The notes: generated from the sequence alone by a model not told the origin. A stretch of DNA of 39,392 nucleotides from JADJNW01 sp964517175 (GCA_964517175.1 CAZFBU010000017.1:1-39392); one strand, 5' to 3'. Numbered from the stretch's first letter, positions 1 through 10,316 are shown. A program made the numbers and translations.

Positions 1-37
1 GTTTGAAAATTCACGAACCGTTCATTATCAAAAAACC

Positions 38-55
38 AAATAACAAATAACAAAC
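38..55. repeat. AAATAAC short tandem repeat
   Basis: Two exact heptamers AAATAAC (38-44, 45-51) followed by a partial AAAC, in the AT-rich non-coding edge of the window. It lies beyond the end of the DUF2007 gene, with no coding frame over it. Function unknown; probably low-complexity intergenic sequence. Confidence 0.6.
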
Positions 56-71
56 AAAAATGTCCCATTAC

Positions 72-109
72 TTGACCGTGCGAAAGGCAAATTGCCCGCA
101 GCACGGCAA
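72..109 (-). terminator. nested hairpin downstream of the DUF2007 gene
   Basis: An outer stem CCGTGC (76-81) pairs with GCACGG (101-106). It extends through TTG (72-74) and CAA (107-109) if A75 is bulged. An inner stem GGCA/TGCC sits inside. It lies about 80 nt past the minus-strand DUF2007 stop, and on that strand a T-rich stretch (ACATTTTTG) follows. That fits a terminator, but the U tract is not adjacent, so another structured role is possible. Confidence 0.35.
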
Positions 110-186
110 TGATACGCGAAGTTACGGTTTTGTACTGTTAAATGCAATTTATCAACAGAAACAGAACACTTGAAAAATAATGGAGC

Positions 187-399
187 TTACTTTACAATAT
201 CGTGCTCCTTGAGAATTTCGCGGGCGCGCTCCGCTTTTTCCGGTGGCGTGTATAATTCGGCTGCGCCAACCGTCGGAATCATCGAATCCGGCTTATTGAC
301 GATCAGGCTCTCAATGCCGTTTTGCTTTAGTACTTCATCGGCTATTCTCGCCTGGTATTCTTCGGTCGTGGAAAAAACCATTGTCCATCCTTCTTTCAT
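187..399 (-). CDS. DUF2007 domain small protein
   Basis: A 70-residue protein resembling the DUF2007 family (often labelled putative signal-transducing protein), small alpha/beta proteins of unknown role found as single domains in Bacteroidota. The pattern seen is an N-terminal strand with a helix (VFSTTEEYQARIADEVLKQN), a GIESLIVN strand, a mid-loop PTVGAAELYTPPEKAE, and a final helix (ARAREILKEH). These match the family's ferredoxin-like layout. No signal peptide and no cysteines, so it is presumably cytoplasmic. It follows the large phosphoesterase-barrel gene on the same strand after a 121 bp spacer, so co-transcription is possible but not shown. The ATG at 399 is used; a second Met seven codons in (MVFST) is an alternative start that fits the family's usual beginning equally well. 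Confidence 0.75.
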   Translation of the reverse strand: MKEGWTMVFSTTEEYQARIADEVLKQNGIESLIVNKPDSMIPTVGAAELYTPPEKAERAREILKEHDIVK

Positions 400-520
400 G
401 ATAATTCGATTTACGGTTTAATGGCGTAATTGTGATTACCTGTTAAAAAGTATATTTGGACGATAAAGAACGTAATTTTTTTCAAAATTTTGTACGTTTT
501 TTTGCTGACTTGTGGCAGCG

Positions 521-3500
521 TTAAAAGAAAAACCCACCGGCTAGCGTAAAGCGTGTTTCCTGCTCATCGGCGTGAAATAAGCCAAGATTGATGGAAGCCA
601 TATCAAAAGGTGCAAAAAATAAACCGCCGCCGTAGGCATAATGCCAGGTGTCGGAAGTTTCGCCATCGAGCCAGACGCGCCCGTGATCGAAGCCCAGATA
701 CATCCCCAGTGAAAAGGGCAAGGTTCGGTTCTCTGAGTTAATCATATTCCAGCGCAGGTCGATGTTGTTGTAAAATGCGGTGTTGCCGGTGAAGCGATCG
801 CGGCGCAGCCCTCTGAAATTGGCATCCTCCATTGGATTGCCGCCCAGCGTAGCGCCCTGGAAAAACTCGAAATCATTATCAAAATTGTGCCAGATACCTG
901 CACGGGTGGCAAACACCAACTTGCCATTGGATGCCAACTTTTGATAAATGGCAAAAGAAGCTTTTAAATAAGGAAAGCTCTTATCCCGGTCGTCCAGTTG
1001 TTCCTTCCAGCCGGCGTCGAGCTTTGCGCCAATGCCTCGCGTGGGAAAAGCTGCATTGTCCACATTGTGCAGGTCCAGATTAAAGCGAACGCCCAGAAAC
1101 TCCAATCCGGCAAATAATTCGGGGTCAAATTCCGAAGTCAGGTTGCTGATGAACCGCCCCTGCGTGCTGTCGATGCGAATGGATTCAAAGGTGGGGCCAA
1201 CAGACCAGGAAAAAGCGTCATTCACCCGCTGCAGGAGCGCAGGCTCCAGGCTGACCAGTCGCTGGCGAACGCGATTATAATTTCTACCGAATTCCTGCTC
1301 AAAGTTTGGTGTATCGTTACCCAATCCGTAAAAATTGATCGCATAAAGCGGCGTGTTAAATCGTGCGTTGAGGAGGAAGTCCCATCTGCCAAGCACATCA
1401 ATATATTCGCCGTTGTACCGAAAACTCAGCCCGGAAGTTGCCAGGGCATAATCGAATGCGAAGTTGTGTCGAGTGGCGTAAGGGGCTTTTTTGAAGCCAT
1501 AGGTGGTGTATTGCGCTCTTCCACCGAGCAGCAGCCCGTCGTCGGGGTTGATGGCCAGCATGGGCAGGACAAAGCCGTAGTTGTATTCGTAATCATTGGA
1601 ACGCCGGTTGTAGCTGTTCATTTCGGGGTCATTGCTGAAGCGTTGGCGGGTTGCTGCATTGGTTTTGAGTATTCGGTTTTCATTTTTGGCATCATAAATA
1701 ATGGTACGCATATCAGGGGATTTCACCTGAGAATTATCGATAAAGGTATCTTCATCCAGGCCGCCGATCGCTCTTATCCGGATGCCCCTGCTGACATCGC
1801 CGGTTATGTGAAAAATATCTTCGCTCTCCAGTCCATACAGCCGGATTTCTTTGGTTTCTGAGGTGAGGAACACCCGCTCGTACAGCAGTTTTTCGCGCTC
1901 GGCTTCTTTGTTCGTATCGTACACCTGCACGCGCGTGCTGTCGTCATTTAGCCGTTCTACTTCAAATAACTCCCGCCCATCGGTGCCCGTGATGTCCACT
2001 TTACGGGAGACAAATTCGTAGTGTCTGCGGGCAATACCGAGTAGATTATCGCGTCGGGATTTCAATCTGCTCATAATCCACGCGGCGTCTTTGTCATACA
2101 CCGGCGGCGGAAAGGCTTCGCGAAAAGCGCGCTCAATCACCTCGTCGGTGAGTTGTTTTTGCAAATAAATTGCTTCTTTTTCCCACACCGACCATTCCGA
2201 AGCATTCAGGAAAGTGGGGTCAAAATTGCGGGCATTGTAATTGCTCCATTTAATGTTTTTAATGTCATGGCTATACGAACGAAACTGTTTGGTAATGCCG
2301 GAAAATTGCCGCAGGAAAGCTACCAGCGCGCCATCGTAGCGGCTGAAAGCCTGGTCGCGATCGCGCGGTATGGGCGCATAAATCGTGTGCTCATCGGTCT
2401 TCACTTGCCTCCAGCGCCACTGGTCATCGTGCCGGTCCCAATCGCCAATCAGATTGTCAAAAATGCGGGCGCGTACCACCGCCGGGTAGTCGATTGTTAC
2501 TTTTTTACGGGTGAGCATATCTTCCACGACTTCCAGCGTACTTTCAATGTTGTCCGAGTTGCCAAAACTTTCGGCGTTTCGCCATTGTTTGTGGGGGCGT
2601 TTTTCCAGCTGATACATAGCATTGCCAAAGACGTCATTGAAAGCACCCAGTGCTGGTTGCTTGGGTACAAAGTAAATGCCGGGGTCGGTGTGCGGAATAC
2701 CTGCGGCATCAGAAAGGCGGGCAACGGGCATAGCTGCCATCGGGTGCGCCGCGCTAAAGTTGTCTTTTACGATGTTGCGAATAAAAGATTCGTTGAACGG
2801 ATAGGGTAACGTGCGAGTCGCATCTTTGTCGATGGAGCGAATAGCATATTCGCGCTCTTCTTCATCGGCAAGGCGCAGCGAGTTGGTTTGGTAGCCGCCA
2901 CCAAGCTTGAGCGGTGTAAGCCCTCCATTATAAGCGGAAATATCCAACACCGGCGCTTCGATTTCTGTCGAATAGGTATCGCGGTAATGATCGCCAAAGA
3001 GAAACCGCCAGAATTTGCCACGCTGAAAATTGTAATTGGTGATTGGAGTGGTAATGGTAGCGTCACCGGTTTTAAACGTTGTGAAATCCTGTTCCGGGCT
3101 TGGCTCGGCGAGCGGTAGGGGTGCTTTGATTTGTTTTTGGAAAACGAGTCGTCCGCCGGGTTCGTCAATGGTCCAGAATTTTACCCAGGCAGCGCCATCG
3201 GCATAAAAATCGAGTTGGGCAAATCCGTTTTGCCCGTAGGTAAATTCCGCGCCTTCGCCCAATCCAACCGCCGAGCGTTTGGAGCCTGAACCGCTTACAA
3301 TAAAGGCTTGTTCGTCTTGCTCGATGTATTGCAAATTATGCTCATGCCCGGCAGCAAAGATAAAGTTGCCGTTTTTGCGCGCCGAGCCAATCATGGTGGC
3401 TTTCAGCGCTTTGTAGTCGGGGTGCGCGACGTCCTGCGTGGAGCCAATCGCCGACCGATAAAACGGATAAATGGAACCTAGCACCGGCAGCGGAATCCAG

Positions 3501-4273
3501 AGCTTTTTATTCACTGCCGTAAGCGGAAAAAAGTGATCCTGAAGCCGGTAATGACCGCCGTGCGAACCGTAAGTATATAATGGATGGTGTGAAATAATCA
3601 GAATATTTTTATTGCGATTGCCTTTGATGGCTTCCTCAAAAAAACGCTGAAAGTCCTTTCGGCTTTTGACTTCGCAGCCGACATTGATCTCCGTCTCGCC
3701 CCGCCAGTTTTCCAGCCACCATTGCGAATCTACCAAAACCAGCACCAGGTTGTCATTTAGTTCGATTTCTACGGGGTCGCCGCAGCCGGGCTTGGGCAGC
3801 AGCACATCTTCCCGGTTCAAATATTCTTCGATAAATTTCTTTTGTTGCTTTACGCCCTCCAGCCCGTGGCCGTACCAGTCGTGATTACCGGCTACAAAAT
3901 AAACATTGCCCGGAAAATCTTTCACAATGCCGAGTTGCGCCCGAAGTTTGTGTTCATCTTCGGCTCTTTCTTTGAGCAAACTCTTTGGCGCCAAGCCATT
4001 CGGGTAGATGTTGTCGCCCAGATACACCACGGTTGTATGCTTCGAGGCACCTTCCAGCTTTTTCCCCAATAGTTGAACCGCGGGGGACACATCGCCTTCG
4101 GGCGAACCACCGGCATCGCCAATGAGATAAACCATGTGCACAGGCTCCTGGTCGGGCGCAGTTGCCTGATTCGCCCTGTAAGGCAGGCTTTTATCAAACT
4201 GTAGTTTATAACTCGCGCAAGATGTCAACAGGGCGATAAGAATCCAGGCAGTTATATTTTTTAGATAATGCAT
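521..4273 (-). CDS. metallophosphoesterase / kinase-like / BamA-type barrel fusion lipoprotein
   Basis: A 1250-residue envelope protein. Residues 1-19 form a lipoprotein signal with lipobox LTSC (Cys19). Residues ~45-320 carry all calcineurin-like metallophosphoesterase motifs: GDAG (Asp53), GDN (86-88), GNHD (129-132), SHHP (His230/231) and GHEH (310-313), so the phosphatase site looks intact. Residues ~450-650 contain a Gly-rich loop, an AIR (477-479) strand, DNLIGDWDRHDD (606-617) and DRDQAF (638-643). Their order recalls atypical kinases of the HipA/Fam20/CotH type, which is inference. From about residue 870 to the end, alternating strands and a terminal Phe run (GGFFF) indicate a BamA/Omp85-like beta-barrel. 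It would therefore be a lipid-anchored outer-membrane barrel with a soluble enzyme part. The next upstream gene on this strand (the glycosyltransferase) ends 50 bp before its ATG. Confidence 0.85.
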   Translation of the reverse strand: MHYLKNITAWILIALLTSCASYKLQFDKSLPYRANQATAPDQEPVHMVYLIGDAGGSPEGDVSPAVQLLGKKLEGASKHTTVVYLGDNIYPNGLAPKSLLKERAEDEHKLRAQLGIVKDFPGNVYFVAGNHDWYGHGLEGVKQQKKFIEEYLNREDVLLPKPGCGDPVEIELNDNLVLVLVDSQWWLENWRGETEINVGCEVKSRKDFQRFFEEAIKGNRNKNILIISHHPLYTYGSHGGHYRLQDHFFPLTAVNKKLWIPLPVLGSIYPFYRSAIGSTQDVAHPDYKALKATMIGSARKNGNFIFAAGHEHNLQYIEQDEQAFIVSGSGSKRSAVGLGEGAEFTYGQNGFAQLDFYADGAAWVKFWTIDEPGGRLVFQKQIKAPLPLAEPSPEQDFTTFKTGDATITTPITNYNFQRGKFWRFLFGDHYRDTYSTEIEAPVLDISAYNGGLTPLKLGGGYQTNSLRLADEEEREYAIRSIDKDATRTLPYPFNESFIRNIVKDNFSAAHPMAAMPVARLSDAAGIPHTDPGIYFVPKQPALGAFNDVFGNAMYQLEKRPHKQWRNAESFGNSDNIESTLEVVEDMLTRKKVTIDYPAVVRARIFDNLIGDWDRHDDQWRWRQVKTDEHTIYAPIPRDRDQAFSRYDGALVAFLRQFSGITKQFRSYSHDIKNIKWSNYNARNFDPTFLNASEWSVWEKEAIYLQKQLTDEVIERAFREAFPPPVYDKDAAWIMSRLKSRRDNLLGIARRHYEFVSRKVDITGTDGRELFEVERLNDDSTRVQVYDTNKEAEREKLLYERVFLTSETKEIRLYGLESEDIFHITGDVSRGIRIRAIGGLDEDTFIDNSQVKSPDMRTIIYDAKNENRILKTNAATRQRFSNDPEMNSYNRRSNDYEYNYGFVLPMLAINPDDGLLLGGRAQYTTYGFKKAPYATRHNFAFDYALATSGLSFRYNGEYIDVLGRWDFLLNARFNTPLYAINFYGLGNDTPNFEQEFGRNYNRVRQRLVSLEPALLQRVNDAFSWSVGPTFESIRIDSTQGRFISNLTSEFDPELFAGLEFLGVRFNLDLHNVDNAAFPTRGIGAKLDAGWKEQLDDRDKSFPYLKASFAIYQKLASNGKLVFATRAGIWHNFDNDFEFFQGATLGGNPMEDANFRGLRRDRFTGNTAFYNNIDLRWNMINSENRTLPFSLGMYLGFDHGRVWLDGETSDTWHYAYGGGLFFAPFDMASINLGLFHADEQETRFTLAGGFFF

Positions 4274-4323
4274 ACACTACTATTTTTTTGGAAACACTTG
4301 GGTATTATGAACGGTTTCGTGGG

Positions 4324-5448
4324 TTATTTAAAATTTGAGTTTATTCCAACTGGTTTTATTTTTGTAAAATGAATAAATTCGTAAATAAAAAATCCGAATA
4401 GCAAAAAATATTCTGTAATAATGAATCCATACTGCTCCTGAAATCCGCCGCCCTGATAGTGGCTGTAGCTCAGCATTGCTGCACCTGACCAGACGATCGC
4501 ATAACGCCACCGCGTAAAAACACTCAGCACCAACGGCAGACAAATGTACCAGGGATGCACTGTTGTGGTGAATAACAGGTAAATACTAATCGCAAACAGC
4601 CAGCTTTCGGGTACGAAGCGCCAGGGCCAATCGTGTCGCACAATCGCCAGTACCATGATACTCCCGAAAGTGAATAAAGCCAGCGCCGGTCCAACGGATC
4701 GAATAACGTAATAATCGTTCAAAGCGACCCGATAAAACCATTTTACGATGTAATAAATGCTGGCATTGAACTCAAAACGTTGGAAATAGAGGTTGAGGCT
4801 TGCGCCAAAATTGTTGAAAAATAAACCATTCAGCAAGGGTAAAAAAAGCAGGAACAGCACTATCCCGATGATGCTGAAATACATCAGGCTGCGCCGCCAG
4901 CCCAGCCTCCCGATCAGGAACGGCAGAAACAGAAGCGGCAAGAGCTTGGATGCAATCGCTCCCGCCATCGCCATCGCTGAATAGATTCTGTTTTTCTGCA
5001 ATTCCGCATTTTGCAACAACAGCCATAACCCCAGCAGCAGAAAAAATATCATGAGTCCTTCAAAATGCAGGTTGCCCATGATTTCCAGAATTGCCAGTGG
5101 GTTCAACGCATAAAACAAAGCGTTGCGCTGCGGTAGATAAAGCTTTGGTAAAATTTTGATTATCAGCCACATGCTCCCAATTTCGGCAGCCAGCAGAAAA
5201 GCCTTCATTACGATACCAGTGGCAAGAATACTCTTTGGAAACAGCCAGGTTGCAAATGCAAAAATAGCCTGCAGTACGGGCGGGTAGATCGTGTGGTAAT
5301 CCCTGGAGTTCAGCGCTGCGTACAGCTCCGGCGTGAGCACATCGGGCAGGATGTTGTTTTCGTGATAATAGCCCGGCAATTGGTCGAAGGGATTGTAACC
5401 GTGATTAATTAATCGTCCGTCCCATACGAAGCGGTATATATCGTCCGA
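4324..5448 (-). CDS. GT-C-type membrane glycosyltransferase, N-terminus lost in gap
   Basis: About 374 residues of a polytopic membrane protein whose start lies in the 5449-5548 gap. The retained sequence opens with SDDIYRFVWDGRLINHGYNP, a pattern typical of GT-C mannosyltransferase-like proteins (polyprenol-phosphate-sugar-dependent, GT87/DUF2029-like), in which acidic residues lie just after the first periplasmic loop begins. Eight or more hydrophobic segments follow, for example LLAAEIGSMWLIIKI, GLMIFFLLLGLWLLL and LMYFSIIGIVLFLLFLPLL. A HPWYICLPLVL motif near the C-terminus is also common in this group. The substrate cannot be told from sequence; transfer of a lipid-linked sugar to an envelope glycan is the family role. 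It lies downstream of the type IX cargo gene on the same strand, and the apparent fusion of the two is a gap artefact. Confidence 0.7.
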   Translation of the reverse strand, partial: SDDIYRFVWDGRLINHGYNPFDQLPGYYHENNILPDVLTPELYAALNSRDYHTIYPPVLQAIFAFATWLFPKSILATGIVMKAFLLAAEIGSMWLIIKILPKLYLPQRNALFYALNPLAILEIMGNLHFEGLMIFFLLLGLWLLLQNAELQKNRIYSAMAMAGAIASKLLPLLFLPFLIGRLGWRRSLMYFSIIGIVLFLLFLPLLNGLFFNNFGASLNLYFQRFEFNASIYYIVKWFYRVALNDYYVIRSVGPALALFTFGSIMVLAIVRHDWPWRFVPESWLFAISIYLLFTTTVHPWYICLPLVLSVFTRWRYAIVWSGAAMLSYSHYQGGGFQEQYGFIITEYFLLFGFFIYEFIHFTKIKPVGINSNFK

Positions 5449-5548
5449 NNNNNNNNNNNNNNNNNNNNNNNNNNNNNNNNNNNNNNNNNNNNNNNNNNNN
5501 NNNNNNNNNNNNNNNNNNNNNNNNNNNNNNNNNNNNNNNNNNNNNNNN
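5449..5548. other. assembly gap (100 N)
   Basis: Exactly 100 N, the usual placeholder for a scaffold gap of unknown length. It removes the last few residues and stop of the type IX cargo gene and the start of the glycosyltransferase gene. Reading through it gives a false fused frame. Confidence 0.98.
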
Positions 5549-8500
5549 GCAGCCGTTCTGCCATCCACATACTCGACCTCCACAAAATAAACGAATACGC
5601 CGGGGTCGAGCATATTGCCCTTATGACGCCCGTCCCAGCCAAAAGCGGCATCATTGGGGTAGAAATTATTCGCTTCGTACATAATGCCCCCCCACCGGCT
5701 CGCTACGCGGAATGTTTTTATTTTTTCTACCGCGCCACCGGCATAGACCATCAACTTGTCGTTGATACCATCCGCATTTGGCGAAAAAACATTGGGTACA
5801 AAAATATCCTCGCTGTTGTTGACAAACACCATGACGTCATCCGTTGCTTTGCAACCGTTGCGATCTTCCACCTGCACGCGATAGAGCGTGGACTCGAAAG
5901 GTCCGACGTATTGCTCCCAGCAATCGTCGTAGCAGGAAAGGTCAAGTCCTTCTATCCACTGCAATTCGATGATTTCGCGGCGGGGCAAGTTTACTTTCGG
6001 CGACAAAAAGGCTCGTTCTGTCAGCCGGATGTTCTTACTATCCCCTAAGTCAACTTCCAGCAGAAAGCCTTCGTCCAGCACAAAAGCCGTTTCATGCCGA
6101 CAGCCTTCCACATCTTCCACCACAATTTCATACCGCCCGGCGCTCAGTCCGCTAAACTGCTCTACAAATTCAAAAGGCTTGCCATCCAGGCTGAAGAAAT
6201 AGGGACCTGTACCGCCGATTACCGTGTCGAAGACAATACGCCCGTTGCGATCACCGCGACAAACAGGGTTGAGGAGCGTTGCCTCCACGCGCCGCGGCGG
6301 ATTGGAGACATCCAGCACGGTCACGGTGTCATCCGCAGTACAGCCATTGCTCAAGTCGGTCACCACCAGGCGATAGACCCCCGGTTCGGTGGTGTTGATG
6401 CGGGGTTGTGCCGCATCCGCAAATTGATAGCCATTTTCTGCCCGCCATTCGTAGCGCACTTCGCCTTTCGTCGAACTGCCGCTGCCGCTCAGCGTTACCT
6501 CATTCACGGTGCAGTTTAGCAACTGGTCGGCTCCGGCATCAGCAATTGGCGGTATCCGGTCTTCAAAGACCCGTACCGTATCCCGGCTGATGCATTTGTT
6601 TTGTTCGTTTTCAACAATCAGAATGTAGGTCCCCGGACGATTCACGGTGGGTGTTTTGGTCACATTATCGGCTACAATGCTGCCGCTGAGCGTCGTCCAC
6701 CGATACGAAAATTCCAGCCCGTCGGAAGAAGCCGAGCCATCCAGCATCACACTATCATTATCACAGGTTAACGTCTGATTGGCGCCCCCATTGGCAACCG
6801 GGAAATCAAAACTCGCTTTGATCTCTACGCTGTCGGTTGCTTTGCAGCCAAATTGAGTATCTTCTACCGTCAGGGTATAAAAACCTGGCTCCCGCACCGT
6901 CAGCTGATCAGAATTTTCACCTTCCAGACGCCGACCATTGGCATCCGTCCAGATGTATCGGATTTTGTCTCCCATGAGCGACTCGGATGCATCAATCACT
7001 ACCGATGACGCTTCGCAACTGAGCAATCCGGTGGTTTGCAGTACAATTTTCGGATTGTAAACCCGGTCAAAAACCCGCACAAAGGACTCCACCGAGCGAC
7101 AGCCATACGTCTGGTCAATCGCCGTCAGTATATAATCCCCGGCGGTTGAAGTTTCAGGGTTGGGTTCCGTAGAAAACAGGTCGCCATCCAACGTCCATTC
7201 AAAGCTCAAGCTATCGGGCATTGCCCCTGCCCCCAGCCGGACACTGGAAATATTGCAATCCAGGGTTTTATCTTCACCGGCATCAACCGTTGGCAGTGCA
7301 ATTTCTCGCACCAACAGCGTATCGGTAGCGGTGCATGTACCGTCGGAAACCGTCACGCTGTAAACACCGGGATTCATCACCGCGATCGAATCGCCACGAG
7401 CGCCGTTCGACCATTCGTACACGGGAAAGCCAGGCGTTGCCAGAAGCTTTGTCATCAGCCCTTCGCAGTAGTAATCCGGCCCGATAATCTCCACTTCCGG
7501 CGCAGCGTTTTGCACAATGCTTGTAGTGGCTGTGCCCTGACAACCGTTTTCATCGGTCGCTGTTATTGAATAATCACCGCCAGTGCTCAGGATGATCTCT
7601 TGTGTAGTTTCACCATTCGACCAGTCATACATCAGATAGTTTTCGCTTACGCGAATGCGAATGGTGCTATCGTCACAAATAGATGTATCACCCATAATAG
7701 TTGGACTCGGAACCTCAAAAAAGCCTTCCACGATAAATTCGCTTTCGACCGTGCAGCCATTGCTGGCGGTTGCCGTCAGGCGATAAATCCCCGGTTGTGT
7801 GACTTCTATTCGGTCGCTTGTGCCGCCATTCGACCAGGCATATTCATCGAAGCCAGGCGTCGCCTGAAGTAAAACGATATCGCCGGGGCACAGCCTGCTC
7901 GGGCCTTCAATGTTAACGGCAGATGGATTGGTTTCCTCCACTACGTAAAGGCGCGATGCCGTGCACCCCAGTTCATTCGCAACCGTCACCGTATAATCGC
8001 CCCCCCGATCAACGGTAATGCGGCGGGTAAGTCCTCCTGTTGACCAGGTATAATCCGGAAAATCAGCGCCGGCATCCAACGAAGCGGTCGCCCCGGGACA
8101 AATACCCACTGTATCCGGTTCTGTATTGAAATCAATTTTTACGGCTTCCACGGCGATTGCGTCACTGCCGATACAACCGTTGTTGTTCGTAACCGTAACT
8201 TCAAAAATGCCGCTGTCGGTTACTGAAATTTCACGAGTTGCCTGACCATTCGACCAAAGGAAAGCAGTATAATTTTCGGCGGTGCGGAGCGTAGCACCCG
8301 TTTCGATACAAAACTGATCTGGGCCTATGATTTCAGGCGCTACCGCCGGAAATCCATCAATATCTGCGCTTGCCGTACCAACGCAACCAGCTGCCGTTTC
8401 CACTTCTACCGAATATATGCCGGAAGCCGAAATTTGCGTGAATGGGTTTGTATCACCATTCGACCAGCGATAGCGGCTGTAAATGTCATCCGTCGCCAGC

Positions 8501-10015
8501 GTTGCCGTCGCATCCGGACAAATGCCGCCCGGAGCCTGAATAATCGGAACCGGGAGCGTGTCAACCGCAACGGCGGTACGCAAAACGGCTTCGCAATTAT
8601 CTGTATCGGTAATCGTCACTTCATAAGCCCCAGCTGTGCCAACCTCGATTTCCGGAGTTGTTTCTCCCGTGGACCAGCGGTAGCGATACCCCGGCGTCAC
8701 GGATAAACGAGTCTGGTCGCCATCGCAAATGCTGGTATCCCCATTCAGCAGTACCGGCAGCGGTGGTTTTTCTTCCACCATTAATTCGGCGGTTCCCTGA
8801 CAGCCATTTGCATCGGTAACGGTGACGGAAATTGTGCCGGTTTCCAGCGCCTCAATGGTTGGCGTTGTTTCGCCATTTGACCAAAGGTAAGCCGGATAAG
8901 CTTCGCTTGTGCCTAAGACGGTACGTTCCTCCGAACAAAAAACCGAATCGCCGGTGATTTGGGGCACCGGATTATCAAAAGCGGCTACGGTTGTTTCGGC
9001 AGTTGCTTCGCAGCCGGTGGCATTCGTGACCGTAACCCGGTAGGTCCCGGGAGCGCTGACGTTAAGCGTTTGGGCAGTAGAACCCGTGGACCACTGATAC
9101 GTACGGAAGCCGGCGCCGGCGTCCAGCGTTGTCGTATTATCCCCACACAACACCAGGTTACCACGAATGACCGGCATCGGCATATCTGCCATTTCTACCT
9201 CGATCTGAGCAGTAGTGGCGCAACCGTTTGTATTTGTAACCGTTACAGTGTAAATGCCAGGCGTACTCACGTCAATTGATTGGGCTGTTGCTCCATTCGA
9301 CCAGTTGTAGGACAGGAAGCCAGCCCCGGCGTTGAGGGTTGCTTGTTCACCCGGGCAAATCATCGTATTTCCTTCTATTGCCGGGATTTCCCGGTCTAAA
9401 ACCTGCACTTCAATTTCATCTCCCAGGGTACAGTTACCTTCCTGTACGGTAAGAAAATATTGCAGCGAGCCGGAGAAACCATTGGGAATGTTGACTGTTG
9501 GCGTCAGCGAATTTTTATCACTCAGGAATCCCATTGCCTGGGCAGTTCCACTCCATTGCACCGTTGCATTCTGGCTGTAACCGGAGATGGAGCCATTTAA
9601 TGTAAATGAACCGACATTTTCGCAAACGCTGAAATTCGTTCCAGCATTTACGGTAGCGTTATCGCAAAAAGGATTGGCATTGCAATTCAGGTAAGGCGCT
9701 GCGGAGCCGCCCCATTCNNNNNNNNNNNNNNNNNNNNNNNNNNNNNNNNNNNNNNNNNNNNNNNNNNNNNNNNNNNNNNNNNNNNNNNNNNNNNNNNNNN
9801 NNNNNNNNNNNNNNNNNTGCTGTCTCGAAGCAGCCGTAGCTGTTGTTAGGATTGGCAAAGTCGTCAATGCCAATACCCCGAGGCGTAAAGTTGATGGCGC
9901 CATCACTACAAATGATCTGTGCCGTCACGCAATCGGTATTTTGCCCGGCGGTTGGGTGAAAATAAAACAGACTGACTACAATCAGAAATACGAAAATCCT
10001 GGATTCTCGCCACAT
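5549..10015 (-). CDS. giant type IX-secreted Ig/PKD-repeat protein with gliding-motility C-terminal domain, interrupted by a gap
   Basis: Two pieces read here as one gene. Piece one (10015-9818) starts MWRESRIFVFLIVVSLF, a Sec signal peptide ending near TAGQN, then NTDCVTAQIICSDGAINF. Piece two (9717-5549, about 1389 residues) begins in a domain with WGGSAAPYLNCN. It then has ten repeats of about 70-75 residues built on YxWSNGxTT...GxYxVTVTxxNGC, four PKD-like units of the TVDAGEDKTLDC type, a SprB-like repeat (NPVCRGDRNGRI...GGTGPYFFSLDG), an Ig-like unit, and the type B sorting domain (FVPNVFSPNADGINDKL...GVFVYFVEVEY). That last domain is known to direct type IX export across the outer membrane in Bacteroidota. 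The gap at 9718-9817 hides perhaps 100-150 residues, and the last ~10 residues are in the other gap. It is probably a cell-surface adhesin or matrix protein. That both pieces are one gene is inference. Confidence 0.8.
9718..9817. other. assembly gap (100 N)
   Basis: Exactly 100 N inside the type IX cargo gene. The two flanks are in different reading frames when counted through 100 N, which is expected if the true length differs from 100. It need not be a frameshift. Confidence 0.98.
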
Positions 10016-10215
10016 TTCATCGGTTTTTGTTTGATAAAATATGACTATCAGTGCCTGGAAAGCACGATAGTTGCTACCATTACCTAGAGATATGCCATGG
10101 AATTGTTCAGGGACACTGGGGTCTGGAGGATTTCACAATGTTGTTCAGGTTTGTGGAAAGTGTTCAAACAGTTATTCAGTACCTGTAATCGAAGCGTGTA
10201 CATTCATAGCTAAAA

Positions 10216-10233
10216 CAAAGATAAATTATCTTT
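10216..10233 (-). promoter_or_regulatory. candidate -7 element and overlapping palindrome upstream of the type IX cargo gene
   Basis: On the minus strand TATCTTTG (10223-10216) matches the Bacteroidota -7 consensus TAnnTTTG. It overlaps a near-perfect palindrome AAAGATAA-a-TTATCTTT (10217-10233). No convincing TTG lies at the expected -33 distance, and the element is about 200 nt from the start codon. It is therefore either a promoter with a long leader or a regulator site. Confidence 0.35.
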
Positions 10234-10316
10234 TTGAAAATGTACTACTTCAGGCTTCCGTATTTGGAAGCAAAGGAGTTAACTATTTGACAAACAACTC
10301 ATTACAAAAGTTAAAT

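Noticed and set aside
451..458. TATATTTG, an exact TAnnTTTG match on the plus strand
   Set aside because: No plus-strand gene lies downstream; in AT-rich sequence such 8-mers occur by chance.
2153..2809. Long plus-strand frame opposite the phosphoesterase-barrel gene (218 codons)
   Set aside because: It is fully inside a strongly supported minus-strand gene and its product shows no domain pattern.
4324..9906. A continuous 1860-codon minus-strand frame spanning both N gaps
   Set aside because: It joins a repeat protein to an unrelated membrane glycosyltransferase only because 100 N were translated as unknown residues. Gap size is arbitrary, so the fusion is an artefact.
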